From: JAADFF01 sp013153035
GTDB lineage: Bacteria; Coprothermobacterota; Coprothermobacteria; Coprothermobacterales; JAADFF01
DNA: 64,000 nucleotides
Assembly (NCBI GenBank): GCA_026184435.1
Contig: CP046447.1
Reading direction: 5' to 3' (one strand)
In this document: one piece after another, positions 33,105 to 42,720 of the stretch
How the letters are laid out: each line of letters starts with the position of its first letter
Position numbering within the stretch: position 1 is the first letter of the stretch
Program-made: the position numbers and the translations under genes
The notes under the pieces: model-generated
Database searches by the model: none
What the model was told of the DNA's origin: nothing
What the model saw: only the letters and a program-made list of their open reading frames with translations

Positions 33105-35414
33105 TTATCTTTCCTCTGGAATATTCAGCTTTCTTCTTCTCTCCCTCTTGTCCTCAACAAATCTCTTGATACCTTCAAGGAGATGCTCAGGATCAAGGTG
33201 GGCTTCTTCAACAACCTCTTCAACAGTACCACCTGTACGCCATCTGTTATCCCAATCGGAGGTCATGGCATACTGTTCGGAGACATAGGAAGATACCCAC
33301 TGTCTCATAACCTTACGGGACTCATTGGAGATAATGGTAGAGTCGAGATAATCTTCTCTTGGTAATACCTTCTCCTTATACTCCTCGGGCTGGAGGTCAA
33401 AGAGCTCTCTGGAGATGGCTGCCACAATCTTAAGGTTGTACTTCTCGTCAAGTTCGGGCAGTATCTTCAAAAGATTGTATGTAGACATAGTACCTCTAAC
33501 TATGAGCACACCATCTTTGGGCTCTCCTTCTTTGAAGTCTCTAATGAGGTAGGCACCCTTAGCTGCCTCAAAGTAATGAGGCATACCAAGCTTCTCTCTA
33601 TCAGGAACCTCTATCTTAGGTCTTGTCAGATGTAGGGCAACAATATGGAATTTTTCACGGAATGCTGCAGCAAGAACAACAGGAACCTCATTGGCCTCCC
33701 ATGGATAGAGGTTAACAACATGGCCATCGGGGAACAGCTGTGTCACACCGGTGGCAAATATACCGAAGTGTGTACGGGAATCTTCAGCTGTCTCAGGACC
33801 AGAGTGACCTGCTACCCACAGAACCTTACCCAATCTGACCTCACAATCCTGAACCATCTGGCTAAATAGTCTGTATGGACCATACTTCAGATAGGAGAAG
33901 GAACCATATGTAGATGTTGCCATTAAGAAACCGGCAAAGTCTTTGTAAACATCTTTGGCTATATTGACAGAACCAACACCCGTGGATATGGCGGCATTGG
34001 CAAACTCTGTAATAGCCTGTGGGAGAAGGGCTCCATCTGGATTATAAACTCGGTCATACCAGCCCCAGCCCTCAAACTCTGCATATCCCTCACCAAAACC
34101 ATGAAGGTTAGTAGACTCTGTTAGGTCAGCAGAAGCGGCAAGGAAGATAGGCTGTCCATATTTCTTCCAGCCAAGGTAGTTGATATATGCACCCCATGTC
34201 TTCAGACCATTTCTATTGGCTGCTTTTTCACCGGGCTTGAAGAAGATATCTTCAGGATACTTCTCGTAATCCCAAAGCTCAGGGTCATCAAATATGGTTT
34301 TATCGGTAACAACCTTGATGGTCTCCTTAACATCTTCATGAGATGGCACACTCTCGGCAATCTCTATGAGCCTGTCGGTAATAAAGTCAACAAGCTCAGG
34401 ATACTTATCAAAGAGGCTAAGTGCAATCTGGATATTCTTCCATGTCTGCTCCTTGAATGCCTCGGGGTCAGATGGTGCTGGCTGGAATGCACCTTCAAAC
34501 TCAATACCATATTTCTCCATGAAGTATCTGCGGCTTTCCCAGAACTCTGGGCTATTGGGTTTATGTGGGCTACCATGAGACTTGTTGTCATACTTTCCAT
34601 ACTTGTAGCCCTTGCGGGTGCGGAACCACATAACATTAGGTCTGTTCTCGGTGGCATTCTCCACTGCATCGGCAATAACTCTGAGAATCTCTTTGTAGTT
34701 AGTACCCTCAGGAGTACCTACAACATGCCATCCATATGGCTCAAACCACTCTTCAGGTGTACCGTGAACAACAGAGGAGAATGGTCTGTCGTCGATACCA
34801 TAGTCGTTCCAGTCAATCATCCAGAAGAGATTACCTACACCAAGACCGTAGGCAGAGTTTTTGGCCTCATGAGAACCACCGGGGGTCAGTCCACCCTCAC
34901 CCTCAATGGCCCAGACCTTCACACCCCCAAGACCTGCTCTCTTAAGGGAAAATGCCTCTCCTACAGATGCAGGAAGACCATGGCCAGAAGGACCGGTGTT
35001 GTACTTGATAAATAGTGTCTTACCGGCAAACTCTGCATGTCCAGACAATCCTCCACGATGTCTAAATTTCATCATGTCTTCGGGAAGAACAATCTTTTCA
35101 GGATCAATGTAATACTTCTTGTCACCTGTCTCCTTATATTTTCTGCGGAATGCCTCAGAGATAACGGCAAATGTTGCATATACCATAGGAATAGTATGGC
35201 CAGCAGACAGGATAAATCTATCTCCCAGCGGATGCTCAGGATTTCTAATATCGAACTTCATAAAACCGGAGAACATAAGACCCAAGAACATTGGAGTCTT
35301 AGAATGAGAACCTCCCGGGTGACCACTCTGACGCCAGTTTAGGGTGAAGTCCATCACCTGGAAGACAAGGTCCTCTATCATCTCAAGATGTTTAAAATGC
35401 TTTTCGTTTAGCAT
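33105..35414 (-). CDS. Transketolase-family enzyme, long single-chain form
   Basis: This 769-residue thiamine-diphosphate enzyme has all three transketolase regions. The N-terminal domain begins SGHPGGSHSKTPMFL, with DRFILSAGH. The ThDP site reads EGEGGLTPGGSHEAKNSAYG...DWNDYGI, where the usual GDG is GEG. The pyrimidine domain has ITEFANAAISTGVG. Ordinary transketolases are about 650 residues; the extra length is between the first two domains. The ATG at 35414 follows AAAGGAGGCGGGCAC, and an earlier start at 35477 is rejected. It probably serves the pentose phosphate pathway, but a sister activity cannot be excluded. Confidence 0.85.
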   Translation of the reverse strand: MLNEKHFKHLEMIEDLVFQVMDFTLNWRQSGHPGGSHSKTPMFLGLMFSGFMKFDIRNPEHPLGDRFILSAGHTIPMVYATFAVISEAFRRKYKETGDKKYYIDPEKIVLPEDMMKFRHRGGLSGHAEFAGKTLFIKYNTGPSGHGLPASVGEAFSLKRAGLGGVKVWAIEGEGGLTPGGSHEAKNSAYGLGVGNLFWMIDWNDYGIDDRPFSSVVHGTPEEWFEPYGWHVVGTPEGTNYKEILRVIADAVENATENRPNVMWFRTRKGYKYGKYDNKSHGSPHKPNSPEFWESRRYFMEKYGIEFEGAFQPAPSDPEAFKEQTWKNIQIALSLFDKYPELVDFITDRLIEIAESVPSHEDVKETIKVVTDKTIFDDPELWDYEKYPEDIFFKPGEKAANRNGLKTWGAYINYLGWKKYGQPIFLAASADLTESTNLHGFGEGYAEFEGWGWYDRVYNPDGALLPQAITEFANAAISTGVGSVNIAKDVYKDFAGFLMATSTYGSFSYLKYGPYRLFSQMVQDCEVRLGKVLWVAGHSGPETAEDSRTHFGIFATGVTQLFPDGHVVNLYPWEANEVPVVLAAAFREKFHIVALHLTRPKIEVPDREKLGMPHYFEAAKGAYLIRDFKEGEPKDGVLIVRGTMSTYNLLKILPELDEKYNLKIVAAISRELFDLQPEEYKEKVLPREDYLDSTIISNESRKVMRQWVSSYVSEQYAMTSDWDNRWRTGGTVEEVVEEAHLDPEHLLEGIKRFVEDKRERRRKLNIPEER

Positions 35415-35484
35415 GTGCCCGCCTCCTTTCCCCTCACAAAGTTTTTTGTGTGGCACTACTACCTTATAGTTTACCATTTATGTG

Positions 35485-35520
35485 TAAAAATATAGAACTA
35501 TAGTGGATTTTCACCACTAT
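35485..35520 (-). terminator. Possible terminator of the small lipoprotein gene
   Basis: ATAGTGG-N7-CCACTAT on the minus strand is followed within ten bases by a TATATTTTT run. It is a weak stem, but it lies between the lipoprotein stop codon and the transketolase start. Confidence 0.45.
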
Positions 35521-35557
35521 GAAAACTTAAGCGATAAAAGTCTTTTCTACAGAGAAC

Positions 35558-35920
35558 CTACTTCTCCCTATAAGCCTTTACCACCCAAATACCCGCCTTA
35601 CCCTTCTTTACAGGTTGAGTCAGCCACAGCTCAAGGGTTTTCCCATCCTTAAGTTTAACAGAGCAAATGAAATCCTCACCTTTTTCTTTGCACTCTACCT
35701 TTGCCCCATCTGCTAAGTGGAATTTATGTTGTGATGCGAATTCATAAGCAACATTTTCCTTATCGAGATATCCCGGCTGATGACCTTCATCTACAGATTT
35801 CTGGATAGCCTGAAGCTTGGCATTGTCTAAATTGATATAGGTCCACCCCGAGGAAGAACAAGAAACAAACAACAAGACAACAACAAATAAAATAACAATA
35901 CTTCTAAAAAACCTCTTCAT
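35558..35920 (-). CDS. Small lipoprotein of unknown function
   Basis: The product is 120 residues. A signal segment ends in the lipobox FVSCSSS (Cys at about 21). The mature part has an Ala/Gln helix and then four beta strands (AKVECKEKGEDFICSVKLKDG, LELWLTQPVKKGKAGIWVV). The shape resembles small secreted domains but no family is recognised. It stands alone, upstream of the transketolase. Confidence 0.7.
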   Translation of the reverse strand: MKRFFRSIVILFVVVLLFVSCSSSGWTYINLDNAKLQAIQKSVDEGHQPGYLDKENVAYEFASQHKFHLADGAKVECKEKGEDFICSVKLKDGKTLELWLTQPVKKGKAGIWVVKAYREK

Positions 35921-36016
35921 CTCGCATCCCCCTTAAATATAACTTGCTAAACCATTATATCATTATTTAAATCAAGTTTGTAAGAAAGAGATATAATAAA
36001 CATAGAGGTGAGCAAG

Positions 36017-36190
36017 ATGAAAAAGGCAATAGCGTTAATCTTGATTATAAGTGTATGCCTATTAATGGGAGGTTGCAGCACAGCAAACACTCAATCTGGT
36101 AATACGGCAACGATATCCAACATCGATACATCGGGATGTATTGACCCAAGTATGATAGAAGATCTTGCCTCACAGACAGCTACGCCCTAA
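36017..36190 (+). CDS. Very small lipoprotein-like peptide
   Basis: The product is 57 residues from the ATG at 36017, with GAGGTGAGC just upstream; an in-frame GTG at 36008 lies inside that site. A signal segment ends in the lipobox LMGGCS. The mature peptide of about 35 residues is rich in Thr, Ser and Asn and has one more Cys. A TATAAT lies 30 bp upstream. Its 3' end overlaps the convergent nucleotidyltransferase gene by 21 bp. The function is unknown. Confidence 0.55.
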   Translation: MKKAIALILIISVCLLMGGCSTANTQSGNTATISNIDTSGCIDPSMIEDLASQTATP

Positions 36191-36991
36191 AAACATATTT
36201 ACCCTATCCATAAGCTCATACCAAGGATAGTAACCATGTTTGATCTTGAGAAGAATCTTGCTTTCAGGTAGTGGAAAGAACACCTCAGAAAATACGCTGT
36301 AGGCCGAAAACTCAGCAGTAGCCCTTATGGCATGCATCATGTTTTTATAGCGAAAGTCTGCTCTCAACCGCGACACATAAAGACTTCTCAATATATCTAC
36401 TGCTTTATCCACAGAGACATCTTGAATCTTTTTGTTATACACAGAAACACCAATCCTTTTCTTGCCCGATATTTCATAGGTATAAGTATCAAGGGGGATT
36501 TCTACTCTGCTTAAAATATCCCACAGTGGGATATCACTCCTATAAAGAGAGAAAATCTCTATAGTCTTCCTTATTTTCCAAAGCATACTGCCATAGACAG
36601 GATAGCCCCTCAGTTCTTCATAAATGTAAGAACACACAGATGACACATGCCAGTTTAGATATGGCACAAAGACCTTTATATAATCGGCACTGCCCCAAAG
36701 TATACATGAAGGACATGTATAGGAAAATAGAATATCAATAGCCTTAATATCTCCTGCTCTTAGCCGTCTTACAAATTCCTCTTCTGGCAGAAGCAGTATA
36801 TCTATGTCATCTTTGGTATTGGGACTATTATCTCTTGCTGTGGAAAAGTGAAACACCTCTCTACATCTACATATACCCCAGATATCGGTGTCAGAATTGT
36901 CATCTGCCGTGCCATAAAGATGAGAACCTCCCAGCGTGAGATACAAAATCTCAATATCAGCGGGAATATACCTCTTCACATACGAGAGCAT
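36170..36991 (-). CDS. Predicted nucleotidyltransferase (DNA polymerase beta superfamily)
   Basis: The 273-residue protein has the motif GGSHLYGTADDNSDTDIWGI (residues about 21-40): the GS plus DxD pattern of the minimal nucleotidyltransferase fold, with IDILLLP as the third acidic strand. The C-terminal part is helical. COG3541 proteins (YcgL-like) have this layout. The substrate is unknown. It overlaps the end of the mobA-like gene by 35 bp, so it is co-translated with a molybdenum-cofactor enzyme. Confidence 0.82.
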   Translation of the reverse strand: MLSYVKRYIPADIEILYLTLGGSHLYGTADDNSDTDIWGICRCREVFHFSTARDNSPNTKDDIDILLLPEEEFVRRLRAGDIKAIDILFSYTCPSCILWGSADYIKVFVPYLNWHVSSVCSYIYEELRGYPVYGSMLWKIRKTIEIFSLYRSDIPLWDILSRVEIPLDTYTYEISGKKRIGVSVYNKKIQDVSVDKAVDILRSLYVSRLRADFRYKNMMHAIRATAEFSAYSVFSEVFFPLPESKILLKIKHGYYPWYELMDRVNMFLGRSCL

Positions 36992-37538
36992 TGAGGTCCT
37001 CCTTCGTATTGATGTTATAAAATGAGCGTAGCTTTCTCCTGTCTTTTACACGGTATGGAGTATATAGATGTTTTCTGTGTTTAAAAAACCACTGAAGGCC
37101 TCGTCCTCCACTATCTACATAAGATATAAGTTCACCTAATATGCACTTGCTATAGACAGCATGTAGTGGCTCAAGTAGACCTACAGAGTGAGTGGGTATG
37201 ACGGTGCACCTTCCCCGTCCGCTGATATGTATAAGTTTTTTCAAAAAACCTTTGTCTAAAAAGGGCATATCACCGGCAACAAGGAGAGCACTATCTCTCT
37301 GCAAGGCGGTGATAACACCACCTATAGGACCAATAAGATATGAATCTATAAGCGTATGGTAGCCCCTTTTCATAAAAGACTCTGCCCTATCCTCTGATGT
37401 AATGATATACACAGGGTAGCCAAGCGAAGACATCTTATCGTAAACAATATCAATAAGAGGCTTATCACCTACAGGATGATGAAGTTTATCACCACCAAAC
37501 CGTTTGGCCTTACCTCCAGCCAGTATACCCACTATCAT
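36957..37538 (-). CDS. mobA: Molybdenum cofactor guanylyltransferase (MobA-like)
   Basis: The product is 193 residues with the nucleotidyltransferase signature LAGGKAKRFGGDK at the N-terminus. LIGPIGGVITAL, LLVAGDMPFLDKGFL (metal-binding Asp) and the C-terminal FYNINTKEDL complete the MobA pattern. MobA adds GMP to molybdopterin to form the bis-guanine dinucleotide cofactor of formate dehydrogenases. Its place just after focA and the formate dehydrogenase operon supports that role. A CTP-using MocA is a less likely alternative. Confidence 0.88.
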   Translation of the reverse strand: MIVGILAGGKAKRFGGDKLHHPVGDKPLIDIVYDKMSSLGYPVYIITSEDRAESFMKRGYHTLIDSYLIGPIGGVITALQRDSALLVAGDMPFLDKGFLKKLIHISGRGRCTVIPTHSVGLLEPLHAVYSKCILGELISYVDSGGRGLQWFFKHRKHLYTPYRVKDRRKLRSFYNINTKEDLNALVCEEVYSR

Positions 37539-37559
37539 AAAACCACCTCTTAATTAGTA

Positions 37560-37583
37560 TAAAGGGCGGGGATGCCCCCGCCC
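37560..37583 (-). terminator. Terminator of the formate channel gene
   Basis: GGGCGGGG-GCAT-CCCCGCCC on the minus strand is followed by TTTA, directly after the stop codon. Confidence 0.85.
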
Positions 37584-37590
37584 CTATATC

Positions 37591-38415
37591 TTAGTTTGTC
37601 TCTACTGCTTCTTTACCGTGGGCAAGGTGATATACAACACCTATAAGGAGCAGACCTCCAACAATATTACCGAGTATAACAGGAATAAGGTTCCAGTACA
37701 GGAACTGCCCCCAGGATACTTTAGCACCAAGCATCATACCAACAGGAACAAAGTACATATTGGCAACACTGTGCTCAAAGCCTGTGGTGACAAATGCCAT
37801 TATGGGGAACCAGATACCAAGCATTTTACCCACAGCATCTTCTGCCACAAAGGCAAGGAGTATGGCAAGATTGACAAGCATATTACAACCAATGGCCTTC
37901 ATAAAAACACTCCACAAGCCAAATGCACCGGCACTTTGATATGTGAGCACCTTAGCCTCGGCAATCTTAATGGCCGCCTGCCCAAACACATTAGGTGTGG
38001 CACCCGATGCAGAGAGAGACACAAAAGGACCTACACTCATAAGATATGCCCAGAAAATACTGCCAAAGAAATTACCAATGATAACCCAGAGCCAAACTCT
38101 CCACACCTTGTTCCATGTTGTTTTCTTTTGAAATACCGCTACGGGTACACACATGACATCTCCTGTGAATAGTTCCATACCTGTAAGGACAATGGCAATA
38201 AGGCCCACAGGGAAGACAGCACCAAGCATAAACTTCTTCAATCCGATAGAAGAAATACCTGTACTGGCAACAGTGGCAAGGGCACCACCTACGGCAATAA
38301 ACATGCCTCCCATAAAGCCTCTCAGCAGCAGCTGAAAGGTAGACAGCTCACCTTTCTTCCTGCCAACATTACCTATGGCCTTCATCATTTCTACAGGATT
38401 TTTGATGTAAGCCAA
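37591..38415 (-). CDS. focA: Formate/nitrite channel (FocA/NirC family)
   Basis: This 274-residue protein forms a pentameric channel for formate or nitrite. It has six helices and the family motifs LLRGFMGGMFIAVGGALA and LFTGDVMCVPV. The second half has VKAIGCNMLVNLAILLAF and GFEHSVANMYFVPVG, where the conserved His lies. The start is a TTG at 38415 with GGAGGGG seven bases upstream. It lies between the formate dehydrogenase operon and mobA, so formate is the likely substrate. Confidence 0.93.
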   Translation of the reverse strand: MAYIKNPVEMMKAIGNVGRKKGELSTFQLLLRGFMGGMFIAVGGALATVASTGISSIGLKKFMLGAVFPVGLIAIVLTGMELFTGDVMCVPVAVFQKKTTWNKVWRVWLWVIIGNFFGSIFWAYLMSVGPFVSLSASGATPNVFGQAAIKIAEAKVLTYQSAGAFGLWSVFMKAIGCNMLVNLAILLAFVAEDAVGKMLGIWFPIMAFVTTGFEHSVANMYFVPVGMMLGAKVSWGQFLYWNLIPVILGNIVGGLLLIGVVYHLAHGKEAVETN

Positions 38416-38471
38416 GATAAACCCCTCCTTTCAACGGAATTTTTATATACCTAAAAACTCGGGTTGTATAT

Positions 38472-38499
38472 AAAAGAAGGGGGGAAAGATTCCCCCCTT
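38472..38499 (-). terminator. Terminator of the formate dehydrogenase operon
   Basis: AAGGGGGGAA-TCT-TTCCCCCCTT on the minus strand is followed by CTTTTAT, next to the stop codon of the catalytic subunit. Confidence 0.85.
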
Positions 38500-38503
38500 A
38501 CGA

Positions 38504-41500
38504 TCAGATTTTTTCTATCTTTACAGCAGACACCTTGTACTCAGGAATCTTCGCATAAGGGTCGAGTACATCGGGAGTGAGCCTATTGGCTGGTGCTTCT
38601 TTAAAGTGGAACGCCATGAATACTACACCCTTTGGCACAATATCTGTTACCCATGCATAGACCTCTACAGAGCCTCTACGGGAAGATACTCTAACCTTGT
38701 CACCATCTTTGATACCAAGACGTTCGGCATCCTCAGGATTAATCTGGACGAATGGCTTATCCATAAGCTCATTCAGTGCCCTTGTTCTCCTTGTCATGGT
38801 GCCAGTGTGGAAGTGCTGGAGCACCCTACCTGTTGTCATGATAAATGGATACTCTTCATCGGGCTCTTCCCATGGACCCTGATATGGCACAGCATAAAAT
38901 CTACCTTTACCATCAGGGTGGGCAAACTTATCTGTATGCAGTATTGGGGTACCAGGGTGGTCCAGTCCCCGGACAGGCCAGTGCAGCACCTCTCCACGCT
39001 CAAGACGCTCGTAAGTTACACCAGCATAAATTGGGGCCACCCTGCGAATCTCCTCCATAATCTCCGCGGGACTGCTGTAGTGCATATCATATCCCATATA
39101 GCGAGCAAGCTCCTGTATGATTACCCAGTCGGGTTTAGCACTACCTATTGGCTCAAATGCCTTTCTTACACGCTGGATACGTCTATCAGAGTTTGTATAT
39201 GTTCCCTCTTTCTCAAGGAATGCCGCTGCAGGAAGCACGACATCGGCAAGCTCTGCTGTCTCTGTCATGAAGATATCCTGCACCACAAGGAACTCAAGTG
39301 CTTTAAGGTTTTCTATAACCTCATTTGTATTGGGGTCAGAAATCACAGGATTTTCACCCATGATATACAGGGCTTTAATCTTACCTTCCTTAACACCATG
39401 AACCATCTCAACAATGGTGAGACCCTTCTTGGAAGAGAGGTAATCTACATTCCATGCCTGCATAAACTTCATAACTGCCTCGGGATCGGTAACCTTCTGA
39501 TAACCGGGGAAGACATTGGGCAATGCTGCCATATCACAGGCACCCTGGACATTGTTTTGACCTCTCAGTGGGTTAACACCTGTGCCGGGCTTACCTACAT
39601 TGCCTGTAAGCATGGCAAGGTTGGCAAGGGAAAGGACATTGCCAACACCATGGGCATGCTGTGTAATACCCATGCAGTAGACAATAGAGGCACGCTCTGC
39701 TGTGGCATATACCTTAGCAGCCTTTTCTATAAGCTCGGCAGGCACACCGGTAATCTTCTCTGCCCACTCTGGGGTCATATCTTTAACAGTCTGGGCAACT
39801 TCTTCAAAGCCCAGTGTTCTCTCTTTGACAAACTGTTTATCCCACAAGCCATCTCTGATGATGACATGCATCATGGCACCAATCAGGGCTATATCTGTAC
39901 CGGGTTTCAGCTGGAGGAATATATCTGCCTCTCTGGCAAGGTCTATCTTTCTTGGATCGGCAACAATGAGGGTTGCACCGTTTCTATGTGCCTTTCTGAT
40001 GTAGTAAGAGGTTACAGGATGTGTCTCTGTGGTATTGGAGCCTATAACAAATATGACATTTGCATCAAGGGCAAGGTCTGGTATGGTATTGGTCATTGCA
40101 GCGGAGCCGAAGGCTCGGGCAAGACCGGTAACAGTAGATGCATGGCACAGTCTTGCACAGTGGTCAACATTGTTGGTGCCAATGACAGCACGCATGAACT
40201 TCTGGAAGAGATAGTTTTCTTCATTGGTGCACTTGGCAGAGGCAAAACCACCTATGGCATCAGGACCATACTTCTCCTTAATCTCGGTAAGACGCTGTGC
40301 TACATAGGAAAGAGCCTCGTCCCAAGATACTTCAACAAACTTGCCATCTTTCTTTATCAGTGGTTTCTTCAATCTATCGGGAGAACTGACAAAATCAAGG
40401 CCAAATCTACCCTTGACACATGTCTCTCCAATAGTACCATTGACCTCTTTTTCATCGTGCACACCGTAAACCTCTACAACCTTTCTCTCCTCAGGCTGAA
40501 CTCTAACCTCAAGTTGACAACCCACACCGCAGTAAGGACATGTCGTTCTAACAGTTGTTGTGCGATAGTATCTTTCTCTGGGCTCATCAACTCTCTTTTT
40601 AATAATGGCACCAGTAGGACATACCTGCAAACAGTTACCACAGGACACACATGCCGTCTCACCCAGTGGATCTCCCATCCACGCAACGACCTGTGTATCT
40701 TCTCCCCTCTTTGCAAGGGTAAGAATACCAAGACCTGTTACCTCTTCACAGGCCCTAATACACTTTTCACAGAGAATACATTTCTTGGGGTCAATCTCTA
40801 TAACAGCAGATGATGTATCTTTCTCACCACTGCGTGGTTTGTGGTCAATATTTTCGTAATCTACGGCAAAGAATGTGGCATACTCTCTGAGCTGACATCT
40901 GTCTACGGCATCACAGCCACATTCCATACAGCGGGAGGTTTCTCCTCTAATTTCTTCTTCTGCATAGGGAAGCTCTATTTCCCCAAAATCTTTAACCCTT
41001 TCCTCAGCAGGTCTACGCTTGTGAGGCAGTCTGCTAGCTGGTTTAACATCGCTATAGTCTATCTCACCCTCTTTATAGAAGTGGTTGTAAGGTTTCCACT
41101 CCATTATGAGATCTTTTATTTCATTGTCAGAGTAAATCTCATTTATGTACTTCCACGGCTCATTAAATGCCTTCTTCACAAGGTCAAGCTTGCCCTTGTG
41201 GTACATATCTACCATATCAGCTGCCCTTCTACCCTGTGCTATAGCCTCAATAACTGTGCGTGGACCCATAGCGGCATCGCCTATAATAAACACATCACCA
41301 AGAGAGGTCTGGAGTGTGTGCTTGTCATACTTTGCCCAGCCCCTATCTGTCTCAATACCCAGTTTTTCAAAGAGGCTGCCATCGGGTTTCTGGCCTATGG
41401 CAATAAAGACACTATCGGCTTCCATGAAGAAGTTAGAGCCTTCTATGGGTATAGGTCTTCTTCTACCTCTTTCGTCAGGCTCTCCCAGTTTCATCCTTAC

Positions 41501-42715
41501 AAGCTCCACTTTTCCACCCTCATGGAATGCCACAGGTGTAGCAAGGAACTCAAACTTTACGCCTTCCTCCTCTGCCTCAAGGACCTCTATATCGTGGGCT
41601 GGCATCTCTGCCCTACTACGACGATATACAACAGTCACATCGGCACCAAGACGGCGGGAGATACGGGCAACATCCATTGCCACATCTCCACCACCAATAA
41701 CCAGTACCTTTTTGCCAACCTTTACCTTTTCACCGTTGTGGAACTTGGTAATAAAGTCTACACCTACCTGTACATAGGGCAAATCTTCACCAGGTATGTT
41801 CATCTTTCTCGATTTCCACGCACCGGTGGCTATAACAACACTGTCAAACTGGGAGCGTATTTCATCAAAGGATATGTCTTTTCCTATCTCCACACCGGTC
41901 TTTACATGAATACCATAAAGGAGTGAAGAGGCAATATCTTTATCAAGCACCTCACGGGGCAGTCTGTATTCAGGAATACCATAACGAAGCATACCACCGA
42001 GCTTAGGCATCTTCTCAAATATCGTTACCTCATAACCTTTTAATCGGAGATAGTAAGCAGCAGACAAACCACCGGGACCACCACCTATGACCGCAACCTT
42101 CTTTCCATTAAAGGGTGGTAATTGGGGCATCCATGGACCATCTTCAAGGTCTCTATCTGCTGCAAACTTCTTAGCCTGCCTAATAGATACGGCACCTTCA
42201 AGTTCACCTCTATGGCATCTATCTTCACAAAATGCCGGACACACCCTACCAAGAACAGCTGCAAGAATATAGGATTTCTTCATTACAGCAACGGCCTCGT
42301 GGTATTTGCCTTCCTTTATAAGTCTAAGGTATGTTGGGATATCGGAGTGAGCGGGACATGCATCAATACATGGAGCTATACAATCACCGCAGTGGTGCAC
42401 CATATTCATTTCCATAAGCTGCATACGATAATCCAAGATATCTGGGGTATCGGTATAAACCTCCATACCCTCTTGAACTTCAGTAGTACAGGCAGTGACA
42501 ATCATGGACTGTGGACCTGTACCATTTTTATTGAGCCACCTATCACCTATTTTTATCTTCACACCACACATACGACACACACCAACAGGAGAAAGCCCTT
42601 TTTCATGGCATAGATGGGGAATATAAAAGCCATTCTCTATAGCTGTGTCGAGGACATTGGCTCCCTTTTTCGCCTTCACAGGTATTCCATTGATTTTAAT
42701 GTTTACATACTCCAC
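38504..42715 (-). CDS. Formate dehydrogenase catalytic subunit with internal GltD/NfnB-like domain
   Basis: This 1403-residue fusion starts with a NuoG-type [2Fe-2S] domain (CHEKGLSPVGVCRMC) and Cys clusters. A flavoprotein domain homologous to glutamate synthase small subunit and NfnB spans about residues 110-560. It has the motifs AVIGGGPGGLSAAYYL, KVLVIGGGDVAMDVAR and DVFIIGDAA. Two [4Fe-4S] clusters follow (CILCEKCIRAC, CVSCGNCLQVCPTGAI). The molybdopterin domain opens with TCPYCGVGC. The active-site region VDHCARLCHAS has Cys (about 857) where other enzymes have selenocysteine. A GTG at 42715 after AAAGGAG is the preferred start; a GTG at 42724 overlaps the nuoF-like stop. With the NuoEF-like subunits it should couple formate/CO2 to NAD(P)H and perhaps ferredoxin. 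Confidence 0.92.
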   Translation of the reverse strand: MEYVNIKINGIPVKAKKGANVLDTAIENGFYIPHLCHEKGLSPVGVCRMCGVKIKIGDRWLNKNGTGPQSMIVTACTTEVQEGMEVYTDTPDILDYRMQLMEMNMVHHCGDCIAPCIDACPAHSDIPTYLRLIKEGKYHEAVAVMKKSYILAAVLGRVCPAFCEDRCHRGELEGAVSIRQAKKFAADRDLEDGPWMPQLPPFNGKKVAVIGGGPGGLSAAYYLRLKGYEVTIFEKMPKLGGMLRYGIPEYRLPREVLDKDIASSLLYGIHVKTGVEIGKDISFDEIRSQFDSVVIATGAWKSRKMNIPGEDLPYVQVGVDFITKFHNGEKVKVGKKVLVIGGGDVAMDVARISRRLGADVTVVYRRSRAEMPAHDIEVLEAEEEGVKFEFLATPVAFHEGGKVELVRMKLGEPDERGRRRPIPIEGSNFFMEADSVFIAIGQKPDGSLFEKLGIETDRGWAKYDKHTLQTSLGDVFIIGDAAMGPRTVIEAIAQGRRAADMVDMYHKGKLDLVKKAFNEPWKYINEIYSDNEIKDLIMEWKPYNHFYKEGEIDYSDVKPASRLPHKRRPAEERVKDFGEIELPYAEEEIRGETSRCMECGCDAVDRCQLREYATFFAVDYENIDHKPRSGEKDTSSAVIEIDPKKCILCEKCIRACEEVTGLGILTLAKRGEDTQVVAWMGDPLGETACVSCGNCLQVCPTGAIIKKRVDEPRERYYRTTTVRTTCPYCGVGCQLEVRVQPEERKVVEVYGVHDEKEVNGTIGETCVKGRFGLDFVSSPDRLKKPLIKKDGKFVEVSWDEALSYVAQRLTEIKEKYGPDAIGGFASAKCTNEENYLFQKFMRAVIGTNNVDHCARLCHASTVTGLARAFGSAAMTNTIPDLALDANVIFVIGSNTTETHPVTSYYIRKAHRNGATLIVADPRKIDLAREADIFLQLKPGTDIALIGAMMHVIIRDGLWDKQFVKERTLGFEEVAQTVKDMTPEWAEKITGVPAELIEKAAKVYATAERASIVYCMGITQHAHGVGNVLSLANLAMLTGNVGKPGTGVNPLRGQNNVQGACDMAALPNVFPGYQKVTDPEAVMKFMQAWNVDYLSSKKGLTIVEMVHGVKEGKIKALYIMGENPVISDPNTNEVIENLKALEFLVVQDIFMTETAELADVVLPAAAFLEKEGTYTNSDRRIQRVRKAFEPIGSAKPDWVIIQELARYMGYDMHYSSPAEIMEEIRRVAPIYAGVTYERLERGEVLHWPVRGLDHPGTPILHTDKFAHPDGKGRFYAVPYQGPWEEPDEEYPFIMTTGRVLQHFHTGTMTRRTRALNELMDKPFVQINPEDAERLGIKDGDKVRVSSRRGSVEVYAWVTDIVPKGVVFMAFHFKEAPANRLTPDVLDPYAKIPEYKVSAVKIEKI

Positions 42716-42720
42716 GCTCC

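Noticed and set aside
38606..40813. A 735-codon plus-strand frame opposite the formate dehydrogenase gene
   Set aside because: It is the antisense of a conserved molybdopterin domain, with many Cys and His residues from reversed codons and no domain of its own.
40841..41926. A 361-codon plus-strand frame opposite the GltD-like domain
   Set aside because: It is the antisense of the conserved flavoprotein motifs, with no ribosome site and no family features.
38504..42715. Selenocysteine at the formate dehydrogenase active site
   Set aside because: The codon at the active site is TGC (Cys), and no in-frame TGA interrupts the gene.
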